The notes under the pieces were generated by a model. That model was not told the origin of the DNA. It did no database searches and worked only from the letters and a program-made list of their open reading frames with translations. Positions 19,591-27,100 of a stretch of 48,708 bases of DNA are shown piece by piece. Numbering within the stretch: position 1 is the first letter of the stretch; each line of letters starts with the position of its first letter. Origin of the DNA: a virus; the IMG/VR virus record IMGVR_UViG_3300010354_000140, positions 1-48,708 of that record, one strand, 5' to 3'. Made by a program: the position numbers and the translations under genes.

Positions 19591-19816
19591 GATCTAAAAC
19601 GTTTAGCAATGCATTGAACACCTTCACTCGCTCATGAGAAGAACGAAATTCAGGCGGCACTTCAACTAGCAAAGCATGATTTTCGTTTGCAATTCTAATA
19701 GTAGTTTCTCGGCAAGAAATAAGGCAGAGAATGCCAGCTTCTAATGCGCTGCCGTCTAGCTTGCAATTGATGGCGTGAACTGTTTTATCCTGGCTCCATA
19801 AATAGTCTATTTTCAT
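19553..19816 (-). CDS. Hypothetical protein between tail completion and chaperone genes, 87 aa
   Basis: ATG start at 19816 overlaps the stop of the upstream gene (ATGA-type, 19813-19816), and its own 3' end overlaps the chaperone gene by 38 bases, so it is part of a tightly coupled tail operon. The sequence MKIDYLWSQDKTVHAINCKL...SCRETTIRIANENH...IQLPSADEG shows a small alpha/beta protein without membrane segments. I do not recognise a family. The overlaps and the sensible composition make it a credible gene. Confidence 0.7.
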   Translation of the reverse strand: MKIDYLWSQDKTVHAINCKLDGSALEAGILCLISCRETTIRIANENHALLVEVPPEFRSSHERVKVFNALLNVLDHEQIQLPSADEG

Positions 19817-20268
19817 TGACGGAAGGCAGCTCTAATCCTTGATGATAAGGCCCTGCTCACATTGCTACTCTCAAATAGATCACGCTGCTGGAAAATATCA
19901 GTCCATTGCCTTGGTTCTAAATTAGTCGAAAGTCCTTCATGTACATACCATGCGTAGCTATCACCGGATTTGTTTTTAGCGTCCCAATTCCATGAGGCAG
20001 TGACATCTATCTTTCCTGGTTCAATTTTGAGGCTGTCTCTTCCGCTTTTGTACAAATTTCCTAAATCATAAATATCGCGCGGTTCCGGTCCCACTAACTC
20101 TCCGTTTTTTCTTTTTGTTTCGCCTGGATAGTCCCATTTAGGCTCTAAGAATTGGCCTCGAAAATAATCGTTAATGTCAAAGCGCGACCAGGTTTCAAAA
20201 GCTTTTGTCAGCTTCGCTTCTAATGCCGCTGCATTGATAATTGTTCCGCCAACAATAACGCCGCTCAT
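19813..20268 (-). CDS. Tail completion / neck protein (HK97 gp10-like), 151 aa
   Basis: Starts MSGVIVGGTIINAAALEAKL. The middle shows YDLGNLYKSGRDSLKI followed by a strand VTASWNWDAKN and SYAWYVHEG, with an arginine-rich C-terminal helix (SSRIRAAF). The order 'L-x-x-S ... strand ... Y-A-x-Y-V-H-E/G' is characteristic of HK97 gp10-like (lambda gpZ-like) neck proteins that act at the head-tail joint. It lies between the terminator-like gene and the chaperones, where such proteins occur. Its ATGA overlap with the upstream gene indicates coupling. Confidence 0.66.
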   Translation of the reverse strand: MSGVIVGGTIINAAALEAKLTKAFETWSRFDINDYFRGQFLEPKWDYPGETKRKNGELVGPEPRDIYDLGNLYKSGRDSLKIEPGKIDVTASWNWDAKNKSGDSYAWYVHEGLSTNLEPRQWTDIFQQRDLFESSNVSRALSSRIRAAFRQ

Positions 20269-20675
20269 GGTGCCATCAATGGTCGAAGGATTAAATCAGG
20301 AATCATGAAACGACAACGCTCATAAGCAATGTCATCACCAGGGAAATATCGTGGAGTGCAATCAGGAAATCGCCTAACTATTCTGTCCATTGCCTGCGCC
20401 ATCTGTCCGCCACTAGGCGTATATTGCACCAAAATAACTTCCCACACTTGGGATACTTTAACGGTGCCTCCTAATGGCGATCGTGGTGCAATCTCCGGGA
20501 ACTGGCGCATGGTCACTTCTAGCCCCTTCGCCTTCCATTCCTTAGGCACGCCTTGCTGCCCCACCACATAAACTGCAGGAATGCTCTGACCAGTAGGCAA
20601 AATATATTCGCCAATCAAATTGGGAGACGCAGAAAGAAGTTCACTGACAACTTCCCTAAGTTGAGAAATGTTCAT
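20265..20675 (-). CDS. Tail terminator-like protein, 136 aa
   Basis: I chose the ATG at 20675 rather than the one at 20693: the latter lies inside the loop and arm of a terminator-like hairpin, while the former directly follows its T-tract. GGAGG in the hairpin's second arm lies about ten bases upstream and could serve as ribosome site. The sequence (SQLREVVSELLSASPNLIGE, then VYVVGQQGVPKEWKAKGLEV, VWEVILVQYTP and AYERCRFMIPDLI) has the alpha/beta arrangement of tail-terminator (gpU-like) proteins. Placement next to the HK97 gp10-like gene agrees. The family call is moderate. Confidence 0.62.
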   Translation of the reverse strand: MNISQLREVVSELLSASPNLIGEYILPTGQSIPAVYVVGQQGVPKEWKAKGLEVTMRQFPEIAPRSPLGGTVKVSQVWEVILVQYTPSGGQMAQAMDRIVRRFPDCTPRYFPGDDIAYERCRFMIPDLILRPLMAP

Positions 20676-20703
20676 AAAAAGAAAGCCTCCCATAAGGGAG
20701 GCT
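20676..20703 (-). terminator. Rho-independent terminator directly before a start codon
   Basis: On the minus strand AGCCTCCC-TTAT-GGGAGGCT (perfect eight-pair stem, four-base loop) is followed by TTCTTTTT and then at once by the ATG of the tail-terminator gene. It lies 26 bases after the stop of the tail tube gene. It would limit read-through from the highly expressed tube gene into the downstream minor tail genes. Confidence 0.75.
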
Positions 20704-20728
20704 AGCAGAAATCCTATGCGGAATGAAA

Positions 20729-21307
20729 TTAGCTATTGGGAGCAGTGGGAATCAGGGAGCCAGTGTTAGTGGCGTTCTGATGGATGCCAATACGACCACG
20801 GCTAATAAGGTCAAACGTGCATTCCACGAGATTGTCAGCAGGATAGCTCTCGTTATAGTTCATCACGCGAGCGACATAAGCCACACGATCGTAGTAATAG
20901 GTGGTACCAGAAGCGCCGAGCTGCTTATTAATCTCAACATACACTTCCGAATTCTTGTCATAACGAGACGAGCTAATCACTTGGAAAGCTTCGTCAAAAC
21001 TGTCGGGAATAAAAGTGGTGCCATCAACGTCTTTCTGGAAATAGGACGTAATCGACGCAGTAGCCTGGCTGGTAACAATCACGCTATCAGCGTAACCACC
21101 ACCACCAAGCAGGTAGAATTCCTGATTGCCGTCGTTAAAGGCAACAGAAGCCGTCGTAGCGGCTTGAAGGGTGTAGAGCGTAGGAGCACCGCTAACAGTG
21201 AACGTAGCGCCGCTTTGAGTGATAATAGGACGGCCAGTACCGGAAATGGAGCCAACGCGAACAATCACGTCTTGGCTCTTCACCAGTTCAGTGGGATGGT
21301 AGAGCAT
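20729..21307 (-). CDS. Major tail tube protein candidate, 192 aa
   Basis: Starts MLYHPTELVKSQDVIVRVGS with GAGG about nine bases upstream. Beta-rich protein with a glycine run (YLLGGGGYADSV), a YFQKDVDGTTFIPDSFDEAF segment and a strand-rich end (YYYDRVAYVARVMNYNES, VECTFDLISRGRIG). A strong terminator immediately downstream and its place after the connectors suggest a separately controlled, abundant structural protein, fitting the main tail tube. However, it lies before, not after, the terminator-like gene, and two other tube-like genes occur at 6355-7668. The assignment is therefore an inference. Confidence 0.62.
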   Translation of the reverse strand: MLYHPTELVKSQDVIVRVGSISGTGRPIITQSGATFTVSGAPTLYTLQAATTASVAFNDGNQEFYLLGGGGYADSVIVTSQATASITSYFQKDVDGTTFIPDSFDEAFQVISSSRYDKNSEVYVEINKQLGASGTTYYYDRVAYVARVMNYNESYPADNLVECTFDLISRGRIGIHQNATNTGSLIPTAPNS

Positions 21308-21340
21308 GGGAAAATTCCTCAGCGATGGAAGAGAAAGTGA

Positions 21341-21730
21341 TTAAGCGTTGTCAACGCTTCCTTTGCCAACTAGTCTAAAAATTCCTCTAATCGGCGTGCC
21401 GAGGAATTGCCAATAATGCTCAGCAATTTCCTCGTTAGGCAGCAGCTCAAATCTCCCTTCTCTTCCATTGATGGTCGCCTGTGCAGTGTCACCAAACGTT
21501 ACGCCAGATAGCGTCAATGGTGAAGTGAGACGACCCTCCATATAGACGGCAGTTTCATCAGCTCCAAGCAATTGGTTGTATCTTGGGGAGTTTTTCCGCC
21601 GAAGCGTTGCGTAGAAAGTGACGCCGCTCGTAATGGCCACATAGTTGCCAGTCTCACTGTCAACGGCATACCCTGAAGCCACTGACCATACGAGAGTCGC
21701 ATTAGCAAGTGGCGGCAGGAAATTAGTCAC
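21341..21730 (-). CDS. Head-tail adaptor/stopper-like protein, 129 aa
   Basis: GTG start at 21730 overlapping the upstream stop as GTGA. The sequence begins MTNFLPPLANATLVWSVASG and has strands VTFYATLRRKNSPRYN and TAQATINGREGRFELLP, with a final IRGIFRLVGKGSVDNA. Small beta-barrel proteins of this size between connector and tail completion genes are usually head-tail stoppers (HK97 gp7/SPP1 gp16-like). I see no diagnostic motif, so this is positional inference. Confidence 0.55.
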   Translation of the reverse strand: MTNFLPPLANATLVWSVASGYAVDSETGNYVAITSGVTFYATLRRKNSPRYNQLLGADETAVYMEGRLTSPLTLSGVTFGDTAQATINGREGRFELLPNEEIAEHYWQFLGTPIRGIFRLVGKGSVDNA

Positions 21731-22038
21731 ACTACAAAACCAACGCCAGAATCAGGAAGAGAATTGAGCATTCGTTTGAACTCTTGCCCATATTGAGAAG
21801 CATCTAGCCCCTCACCATACACTTTGCCATCAGTGGCACCAATTTGAATGCCCATTTGTGCAAGTTGGATGGCAATGATATGAGCAGCTAGGAATTTAAC
21901 CGCCCTATCAGTTTGGCTTCCAAACACGTCTTCCGATGCATCGTAAACAGCTTCAGAAATGGCGCCGTTCACAATGCCCGATGGATGTGGCGTGAATTCA
22001 GGAAACCGTTCAAGAAAACTCGCATAAGTGACTGCCAT
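21727..22038 (-). CDS. Head-tail connector, DUF4054-like, 103 aa
   Basis: Starts MAVTYASFLERFPEFTPHPS and continues with IVNGAISEAVYDASEDVFG and DRAVKFLAAHIIAIQLAQMG. The pattern F-x-x-x-F-P-E-F, an acidic helix and a second helix with A-A-H-x-x-A is the signature of the DUF4054 (gp6/adaptor type) connector family. Gene order directly after capsid-associated genes fits. It would form the ring joined to the portal. Confidence 0.75.
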   Translation of the reverse strand: MAVTYASFLERFPEFTPHPSGIVNGAISEAVYDASEDVFGSQTDRAVKFLAAHIIAIQLAQMGIQIGATDGKVYGEGLDASQYGQEFKRMLNSLPDSGVGFVV

Positions 22039-22040
22039 AA

Positions 22041-22427
22041 TCAGGCTTTCCCAATGCGAATGTTTTCTTGACGCTTAGCAATGGCATTACGCACCCTTAC
22101 TCGCCCTTCAATCTTTTTCCAACCGGACAGTTGATCTGCATCATGGATGAGTTCAATAGTACGGATGGCTTCCACCAATGGCAGTTGAGAAAGAGTTTGC
22201 ACATCTTGGGGAATGTCTTCCACCATGATTTGCTCTCGCACTTCCTCAATAGCTCCAATGTTCATAAGGCGTTTTACTGCCCTATTCTCACGAGCCACTT
22301 TCCATTGATATTCAGGAATGTCTTGATTAAGGCCAGGAGTAAGCTGGATCATGCCAGCATCAGTGATAATGCCGAACCCACCTTCGCGAGGCGGATTTTC
22401 AAGTTCGGGACGATAAGCAATGAGCAT
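22041..22427 (-). CDS. Hypothetical head-tail region protein, 128 aa
   Basis: Begins MLIAYRPELENPPREGGFGI, two bases from the next gene and about 55 bases downstream of the capsid gene. The sequence is mixed alpha/beta with a long charged helix (YQWKVARENRAVKRLMNIGA, later EAIRTIELIHDADQLSGWKK) and a basic C-terminus. I do not recognise a family. Co-transcription with capsid and connector genes suggests a virion or assembly role. Confidence 0.68.
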   Translation of the reverse strand: MLIAYRPELENPPREGGFGIITDAGMIQLTPGLNQDIPEYQWKVARENRAVKRLMNIGAIEEVREQIMVEDIPQDVQTLSQLPLVEAIRTIELIHDADQLSGWKKIEGRVRVRNAIAKRQENIRIGKA

Positions 22428-22483
22428 TGTTCAATTAAAAACAATTGTCAATAGCTTAACGTCCCTTTCTTGATTAACTATCC

Positions 22484-23398
22484 TCAGGCCGAAGCTTGAA
22501 CGTAAATGACGCTCTTGGGATAGTACAGAGCCACGCCACCAACGCGAGCATGAGCGGGAACAATGAATTCCAGACCACGCTGTTGGGGCGGGAACAGCTC
22601 AAGCGGCTGAGGAATGTGCAGTTGCACTTTCTCGGGGTCGCGCTTATACACAACCATGCGGTTGGTATTGAGTTCGCTGTTGTCGGCATCCAGCTGGTTG
22701 ATGGGCTCAACGTTGCGGATGTAAGGGTTGGTACGCAGGAAATATTCCAGCACGGTAACGTCCGAAGAGTCAGAGTTACGAGTGGTGCTCACCTTGTTAT
22801 AGTCTTCCCAAGCCATCAGAATGGTGTCGGGAGTCTCTTTCATCTTGGAGCCGTTGATAATGGCAGTCACGCCATAGTTCAGCAGCTCAAGCATGTCCTG
22901 GGCAGTGCCAGAAGCAGTGGAGCCAGTGAACCAACGGTCAGCAGCAACAACGTCCACAGTGGCATTGTTGAAGAAACCAGCCAGGCTCACCGAAGATTCG
23001 CCAAACAGCGCAATGCTTTCGACTTTCTCTTCATAGGCACGACGCACGGCAGCAGCACGACGCTGTTCCAGAGCGATGTTGGCCATTTGAGCAGCACGCA
23101 GTTCCTGCACGGTGTAGCCAAAGCTACCACCAATGGAACGGATGTTGATGCTCTTCTCCACTTGGCTAATGTCAGCACGCGGCAGATCATCAGCGGCATC
23201 CGCGATCAGACGGAACTCGCCAGTGGAGTCCATGATGCGGTAGGTGAAGGTTTGAGCGCCAGGACCGGCTTCACTGGTCACAGGCAGAATGGTGGGGTAT
23301 TTGATGTCAGCGTAAGTGGTTTCAAATACCTGCGGACGGATGTACTCAAGCTGACGCTCAAGAAACAGGCCCGCATCGTCCATGCGAAATTCAGACAT
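22484..23398 (-). CDS. Major capsid protein, DUF2184-type, 304 aa
   Basis: Starts MSEFRMDDAGLFLERQLEYI with a strong ribosome site (GGAGG, eight bases upstream). The sequence matches the DUF2184 capsid family: RPQVFETTYADIKYPTILPV, GPGAQTFTYRIMDSTGEFRL, DLPRADISQVEKSINIRSIG, YTVQELRAAQMANIALEQRR and ALFGESSVSLAGFFNN. These proteins have the HK97 fold and form the phage shell. It is preceded by the decoration protein and protease genes and followed by connectors, the expected order. Codon use here and in the decoration gene looks more GC-rich than in the flanking small genes, consistent with high expression. Confidence 0.9.
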   Translation of the reverse strand: MSEFRMDDAGLFLERQLEYIRPQVFETTYADIKYPTILPVTSEAGPGAQTFTYRIMDSTGEFRLIADAADDLPRADISQVEKSINIRSIGGSFGYTVQELRAAQMANIALEQRRAAAVRRAYEEKVESIALFGESSVSLAGFFNNATVDVVAADRWFTGSTASGTAQDMLELLNYGVTAIINGSKMKETPDTILMAWEDYNKVSTTRNSDSSDVTVLEYFLRTNPYIRNVEPINQLDADNSELNTNRMVVYKRDPEKVQLHIPQPLELFPPQQRGLEFIVPAHARVGGVALYYPKSVIYVQASA

Positions 23399-23413
23399 TA
23401 GTAGGGCCTCCTA

Positions 23414-23971
23414 TCAGTCGCCAGTAAGAGTAAAGGAAGGGCCATTCAGTTCAAGAATGGCAAGACCAGAACCAGTGGTAGTGGTCAGATAACGAGCGTT
23501 GCCAACAGTAGCGGTTTTGCCCGAAATCGAAGTGGAAGAGAACTGACCGGCATACTTAACGCCAGTAGCAGTGTGGATGACGCGCACAGCAGTGGAAGGA
23601 TTGACTGCACCATGCACATACACGGCGACAGCGCCTTCGCTAGCCACGTTCATCAGTTGATCCACTTTCACGCCAGGACGGCTATTAGCGTCAAGGGCAG
23701 TTTCATCAACGTAGGTGAGCACGTTAACGCCAAGGAAAGTATCGCCGGAAGCGGCAATAGTCTTGGCGCCACGACCGCCAGTGCCAGAGCTGTCATACAC
23801 CACGCCATTGCCAAAAGGAATGACAACAGCAGTTTCGTTGACGCGAGAAATGATCGTGTTGTTACGAATGTCAGAAAGTTGACCTTCGAGCAGAGCGTCG
23901 TGCGTCAGGTCATAGCTCTGTTGCACGCCGCCAGCAGCAGCAGTGCCGCTTGCAGTAAAAGTTACAGCCAT
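23414..23971 (-). CDS. Capsid decoration / structural cement protein, 185 aa
   Basis: ATG at 23971 with AAGGAGG about eleven bases upstream, 15 bases before the major capsid gene. The sequence opens MAVTFTASGTAAAGGVQQSY and is beta-rich, with SRVNETAVVIPFGNGVVYDS, DTFLGVNVLTYVDETALD and EGAVAVYVHGAVNPSTAVRV. Proteins of this size and pattern (Gp24-like structural cement, DUF2190 group) bind the capsid exterior and stabilise it. Location between protease/scaffold and capsid genes supports this. Role inferred, not motif-proven. Confidence 0.72.
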   Translation of the reverse strand: MAVTFTASGTAAAGGVQQSYDLTHDALLEGQLSDIRNNTIISRVNETAVVIPFGNGVVYDSSGTGGRGAKTIAASGDTFLGVNVLTYVDETALDANSRPGVKVDQLMNVASEGAVAVYVHGAVNPSTAVRVIHTATGVKYAGQFSSTSISGKTATVGNARYLTTTTGSGLAILELNGPSFTLTGD

Positions 23972-23974
23972 GGA

Positions 23975-24595
23975 TTACTTAGCCTCCTTGGAGATGGAGA
24001 GAGGCTTCTTCCAAGCGTTTTGCAGCGCATCCATATAAGAGGAGGGGCCGCTCATGGGAGAAGCAATGGAAGCTACGGCTTTACGCAGCTCGTCAGTGGC
24101 GGCTGAATCAGCACGATCCACTTCAGACAGAGTGTCAAACATTGCTTGAACATAGTCGTCAGACTTTTCGTCCAGAGCAATGGAGTCGCCACGCACAGCT
24201 TTGATGGCATCAACCATCACTTCACGGGCGGTTTTGCCACCAAATTCATAGGCGGCATCCAGAACGGGCTTAGCTTTTTCAATCAGAGCAACACGCTCTT
24301 CAATCAGGGAATCCAGATTGATTTCCTTGGCAGTAGCCAGTTCAGTTTTCAGTTCTTCGACATGCTCAGCCAGAGCGTCAGCGCGACCTTCGGCAGAATC
24401 GCACTTGCCCTTCATTTCTTTTTCCATGGCGTCCATTTCGGACTTCATGGAATCAGCAGCGGCTTGAAGCTCGTCGTATTTCTTCTTCATGTCCTCGTAG
24501 GACATCTTGGCGTCTTCACGTTCTTTAGTGATAGCAAGAGCAACACTCTCACTCACCTCGAACTCGGCGCCATCAAATACTACCTTTGCAGGCAT
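23975..24595 (-). CDS. Internal scaffold protein from in-frame start, 206 aa (candidate)
   Basis: An ATG at 24595 within the protease gene is preceded by TAAGGAGCCCATT, a near-ideal ribosome site with six-base spacing. The product starts MPAKVVFDGAEFEVSES and holds the coiled-coil, acidic, lysine-rich part only. Nested protease/scaffold genes are known (lambda C/Nu3). Whether the internal start is used here is inference. Confidence 0.55.
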   Translation of the reverse strand: MPAKVVFDGAEFEVSESVALAITKEREDAKMSYEDMKKKYDELQAAADSMKSEMDAMEKEMKGKCDSAEGRADALAEHVEELKTELATAKEINLDSLIEERVALIEKAKPVLDAAYEFGGKTAREVMVDAIKAVRGDSIALDEKSDDYVQAMFDTLSEVDRADSAATDELRKAVASIASPMSGPSSYMDALQNAWKKPLSISKEAK

Positions 24596-25171
24596 AATGG
24601 GCTCCTTATCAATGGAGAGTAATGACGGATCGGCAGCATCTTGACTATCAAGATGAAGCCTCACTTGCGGGCCAGCGCGGCCACGACGAACAACGGCAAT
24701 ATGATTTCCGATGATTTCTTTTTGGACGCCATCGTAATGTTCGCCATTGTTTGTTACGCCAGGCGTAGGATCATAACTAACCCTGTAGCCGGCTGATACT
24801 TCACGAGCATCGCCTTTCATGATGCGCTCAATAGTGTCTTCGTCAGTAATAGTCATTACCGCTTTGACAAAACCATTGTCATACACCACTTCAGTGCCAC
24901 TAAATCCCACTTGGTAGTCTTTAGTGTTGGCTGCATCCAGCAATACTGGAGGATGCTCAGAAGTGATTGCCTTGCCCGCGAATGAGGCAAGACTTTCGGG
25001 AGACGCCACTTCTTCCTCTGGTCGATATTCACGACGAATGGAGCCATCAGCATCTGTGTAATGCTGAATGCCAGTTCGCGCAATTGACGCCCATGCACGA
25101 AGATAGCCTTCCGGCGTCACTTCGTATTTTTCAATGGGAGCAAAATCGTAGCGGCAAGAAATAGTGCTCAT
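23975..25171 (-). CDS. Prohead protease (DUF2213) fused to scaffold domain, 398 aa
   Basis: Residues 1-170 (MSTISCRYDFAPIEKYEVTP, YLRAWASIARTGIQHYTD, GKAITSEHPPVLLDAANTKD, DAREVSAGYRVSYD and IGNHIAVVRRGRAGPQVRLH) match the DUF2213 protease/head maturation family. These proteins cleave the scaffold before DNA packaging. Residues 193-398 form a separate, highly charged part with a predicted coiled coil (about 220-300: YEDMKKKYDELQAAADSMKS and following) typical of internal scaffolding proteins. A strong internal start (24595) could make the scaffold alone. The gene is the first of the leftward structural run. Confidence 0.85.
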   Translation of the reverse strand: MSTISCRYDFAPIEKYEVTPEGYLRAWASIARTGIQHYTDADGSIRREYRPEEEVASPESLASFAGKAITSEHPPVLLDAANTKDYQVGFSGTEVVYDNGFVKAVMTITDEDTIERIMKGDAREVSAGYRVSYDPTPGVTNNGEHYDGVQKEIIGNHIAVVRRGRAGPQVRLHLDSQDAADPSLLSIDKEPIMPAKVVFDGAEFEVSESVALAITKEREDAKMSYEDMKKKYDELQAAADSMKSEMDAMEKEMKGKCDSAEGRADALAEHVEELKTELATAKEINLDSLIEERVALIEKAKPVLDAAYEFGGKTAREVMVDAIKAVRGDSIALDEKSDDYVQAMFDTLSEVDRADSAATDELRKAVASIASPMSGPSSYMDALQNAWKKPLSISKEAK

Positions 25172-25233
25172 ATCCTCACTTTATCAATTGAAGATTGTTA
25201 TACTTTGTGAGATTATGCAGGACAGACTAGAAA
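25172..25233. promoter_or_regulatory. Divergent control region between structural operon and XRE gene
   Basis: This 62-base gap separates two divergently read genes. Rightward, TTGAAG and GATTAT are separated by 17 bases. Leftward, TATAAC (and CATAAT) are plausible -10 boxes but lack a good -35. CTCAC (near the left end) and GTGAG form a loose inverted pair around the rightward -10 area, and TCAATTGA is an eight-base palindrome. These are possible operator sites for the adjacent regulator. Weak evidence. Confidence 0.4.
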
Positions 25234-25263
25234 GTGATGTATTTGGTAAGGAGCAATGCGGAT

Positions 25264-25536
25264 GTGCTTAAAATGCCACATCAAGAAGCTCGTGCTCTCA
25301 TAGCTTGTCGCATAAAAGAAGCCCGCCTTAATAGCGGGCTTTCTCAAGAAGACGTGGCTAAAGCTCTTCACATTAGTCAGAGTTCCTATTCTCGAATTGA
25401 ACGTGGACTTCTCGCTCCAGATTGCGTGCAAATTCGCACTCTTAGTGGCCTCTACGGAATAAGCGTATTGTGGCTCATGGGCTACCCTTCGTTCATTCTC
25501 AATGCACGTCAGTCGTCGTCATCATCGTCATCTTGA
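25264..25536 (+). CDS. Small XRE-family DNA-binding regulator, 90 aa
   Basis: The sequence IKEARLNSGLSQEDVAKALH, ISQSSYSRIERGLLAPDCVQ and LYGISVLWLMGYPSF is a classic Cro/CI-type helix-turn-helix. I prefer the GTG at 25264, which has AAGGAG ten bases upstream. Alternatives are GTG 25234, ATG 25237 and ATG 25273. The protein ends in a run of serines encoded by the strand opposite an aspartate run of the convergent neighbour, the two genes overlapping by 28 bases. It is the only plus-strand gene amid the leftward structural genes. A likely role is control of the divergent promoter at 25172-25233 (inference). Confidence 0.75.
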   Translation: MLKMPHQEARALIACRIKEARLNSGLSQEDVAKALHISQSSYSRIERGLLAPDCVQIRTLSGLYGISVLWLMGYPSFILNARQSSSSSSS

Positions 25537-25820
25537 ATAGAGCGAATCTGCTCTTCCACTCCCTCCATAATGTATGCCTTCGCCATTGCTTCAATTTCAA
25601 ACACTAAAAACTTAGTTGGGTCAAAATGAGGATCAGGCTTGTCGTAAACGCTCATCACATAAATGTGCGTCTCGTCTAAACGACCATTCTTGAAGCATTG
25701 CTTCTCCACTAATTCCCATCGAGAAGTGTTGCGATGTTCATTGGCAGAAAGGATGGACAATGCTTGCATCACGCCGATGCCTTCATCTTCTTCCTCGATG
25801 ACGCGCACGAATTCACTCAT
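25509..25820 (-). CDS. Hypothetical acidic protein, 103 aa
   Basis: Starts MSEFVRVIEEEDEGIGVMQA and ends in seven aspartates. It contains a charged middle with a KPDPHFDPTKFLVFEIEAMA segment. No known family recognised. It is the gene immediately downstream of the sugar cassette and is convergent with the XRE regulator, sharing its last codons in antisense. It sits in the leftward run with the RfbH-like gene, 20 bases downstream of that gene's stop. Confidence 0.65.
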   Translation of the reverse strand: MSEFVRVIEEEDEGIGVMQALSILSANEHRNTSRWELVEKQCFKNGRLDETHIYVMSVYDKPDPHFDPTKFLVFEIEAMAKAYIMEGVEEQIRSIQDDDDDDD

Positions 25821-25840
25821 GATGATTGTTTTTCCTAATC

Positions 25841-27100
25841 TTACTGTCCGACCATGGAAACGGAATAGCCATCTAAAGCGCTAATTTTTTCATCCAGAAA
25901 AGCTTGAATGGTTTTTTCCATGTGAGCGAAATGCTCTTCTTGGAGACCTGGATGGTTGCCCAAGAAAAACACACGATCCAACACTTCATAAGCATTGGGA
26001 AAGCCCTTCGCATTGCCTAAATGCTTATACCCAGGATGCAGAAGCAGATTGCCAGCGAAGTAGTTCCTAGTTTGCACGCCATTGTCTTCTAAATAGCGCT
26101 GCAAACCGTGTTTGATTTCTTTGCGCTGGAATACAAGCGGCACGCCAAACCAACTTGTTTCTGCATCGGGAAGTTCATCCACCACTCTCACTTCAGGACT
26201 ATAGCCCTTAAACATGGAAGCAATGCGACGGTAATGCTTACGACGGCGCTCGTGGATGTCGTCAAACTTCTCCAACTGAACAAGGCCCACTGCACCTTGC
26301 AAATCCAGAGGTTTTAAGTTGTAACCAATGGTACTAAAGACGTATTTATGGTCAACTGGCGCATCATATCCTTCTAGCCATTTATCAAAGCGATTTCCGC
26401 AGGTTCCATTAGTAAGCAAGTTGCACTTGCCCACGCAATAGCAATCATGGCCCCACCAAGCGAAGCTACGAGCAAGTTTGTTGAATCCAGGAAGATTGGA
26501 CGAAACCATCCCTCCTTCCATCGTCGTAATGTGATGGGCGGGATAGAACGAGCAAGACGATGCGATGAAATAGTCAGAAAGCCATTCACCTTGCCATTTT
26601 GTGCCTAGCGAATCACAGCCATCCGCAATCATTTTGATACGAGCTTTCTCGCAAATATCATGCAATGCCGTAATGTTATATGGATTGCCAAGTACAGGGC
26701 TGCTAAAAATTGCCACTGTCTTCTCATTAATTGCATCTTGGACTTGCTTTAAGTCCCAATTAAGAGATTGCCATTCAATATCGACAAAACGCGGCACAAG
26801 ATTATTTTGAAGAATAGGCGCAACAGTCGTTGGAAAGCCAACAACACTCACGATAATTTCAGCGCCATCTGGCCATTCAAAATATTTTTTCAATGCAGCA
26901 ATCATTATCAAATTGGCAGAACTGCCACTATTAACCATTAAGCTTTCCGCAAAATGGAATTTCTTGGAAAAAGCTTTTTCAAACTTGGCCACGTTTGGAC
27001 CAGACGGTAACCAACCGCCTTCTTTTAAACAGGCAATAGCTGCCTCAATTTCTTGTCCGTCAAAATATGGCCCGGAGTAGAGAACCTGCGGAGTGTGCAT
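25841..27100 (-). CDS. RfbH/AscC-type CDP-4-keto-6-deoxyglucose-3-dehydratase (E1-like), 419 aa
   Basis: Aspartate-aminotransferase-fold sugar enzyme (DegT/DnrJ/EryC1 superfamily). The usual PLP-binding Lys is replaced by His: SFYPAHHITTMEGG, with H189 in the Lys position. Cysteines are spaced C162-x57-C220-x1-C222, then C226 and C234. The first three fit the [2Fe-2S] ligand pattern known for E1 (C-x57-C-x-C-x7-C), although the last spacer is 11 (to C234), with an extra Cys at 226. GWLPSGPNVAKFEKAF and HKYVFSTIGYNLKPLDLQGA complete the family picture. E1 removes the C3 hydroxyl of CDP-4-keto-6-deoxyglucose with a reductase partner, giving precursors of 3,6-dideoxyhexoses. Overlaps the SDR gene by 76 bases; the two probably act in sequence. 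Confidence 0.88.
   Translation of the reverse strand: MHTPQVLYSGPYFDGQEIEAAIACLKEGGWLPSGPNVAKFEKAFSKKFHFAESLMVNSGSSANLIMIAALKKYFEWPDGAEIIVSVVGFPTTVAPILQNNLVPRFVDIEWQSLNWDLKQVQDAINEKTVAIFSSPVLGNPYNITALHDICEKARIKMIADGCDSLGTKWQGEWLSDYFIASSCSFYPAHHITTMEGGMVSSNLPGFNKLARSFAWWGHDCYCVGKCNLLTNGTCGNRFDKWLEGYDAPVDHKYVFSTIGYNLKPLDLQGAVGLVQLEKFDDIHERRRKHYRRIASMFKGYSPEVRVVDELPDAETSWFGVPLVFQRKEIKHGLQRYLEDNGVQTRNYFAGNLLLHPGYKHLGNAKGFPNAYEVLDRVFFLGNHPGLQEEHFAHMEKTIQAFLDEKISALDGYSVSMVGQ

Noticed and set aside
22496-23401. Plus-strand 301-residue frame opposite the capsid gene
   Set aside because: Antisense shadow of the GC-rich capsid codons; rich in His/Gln/Val without known motif.
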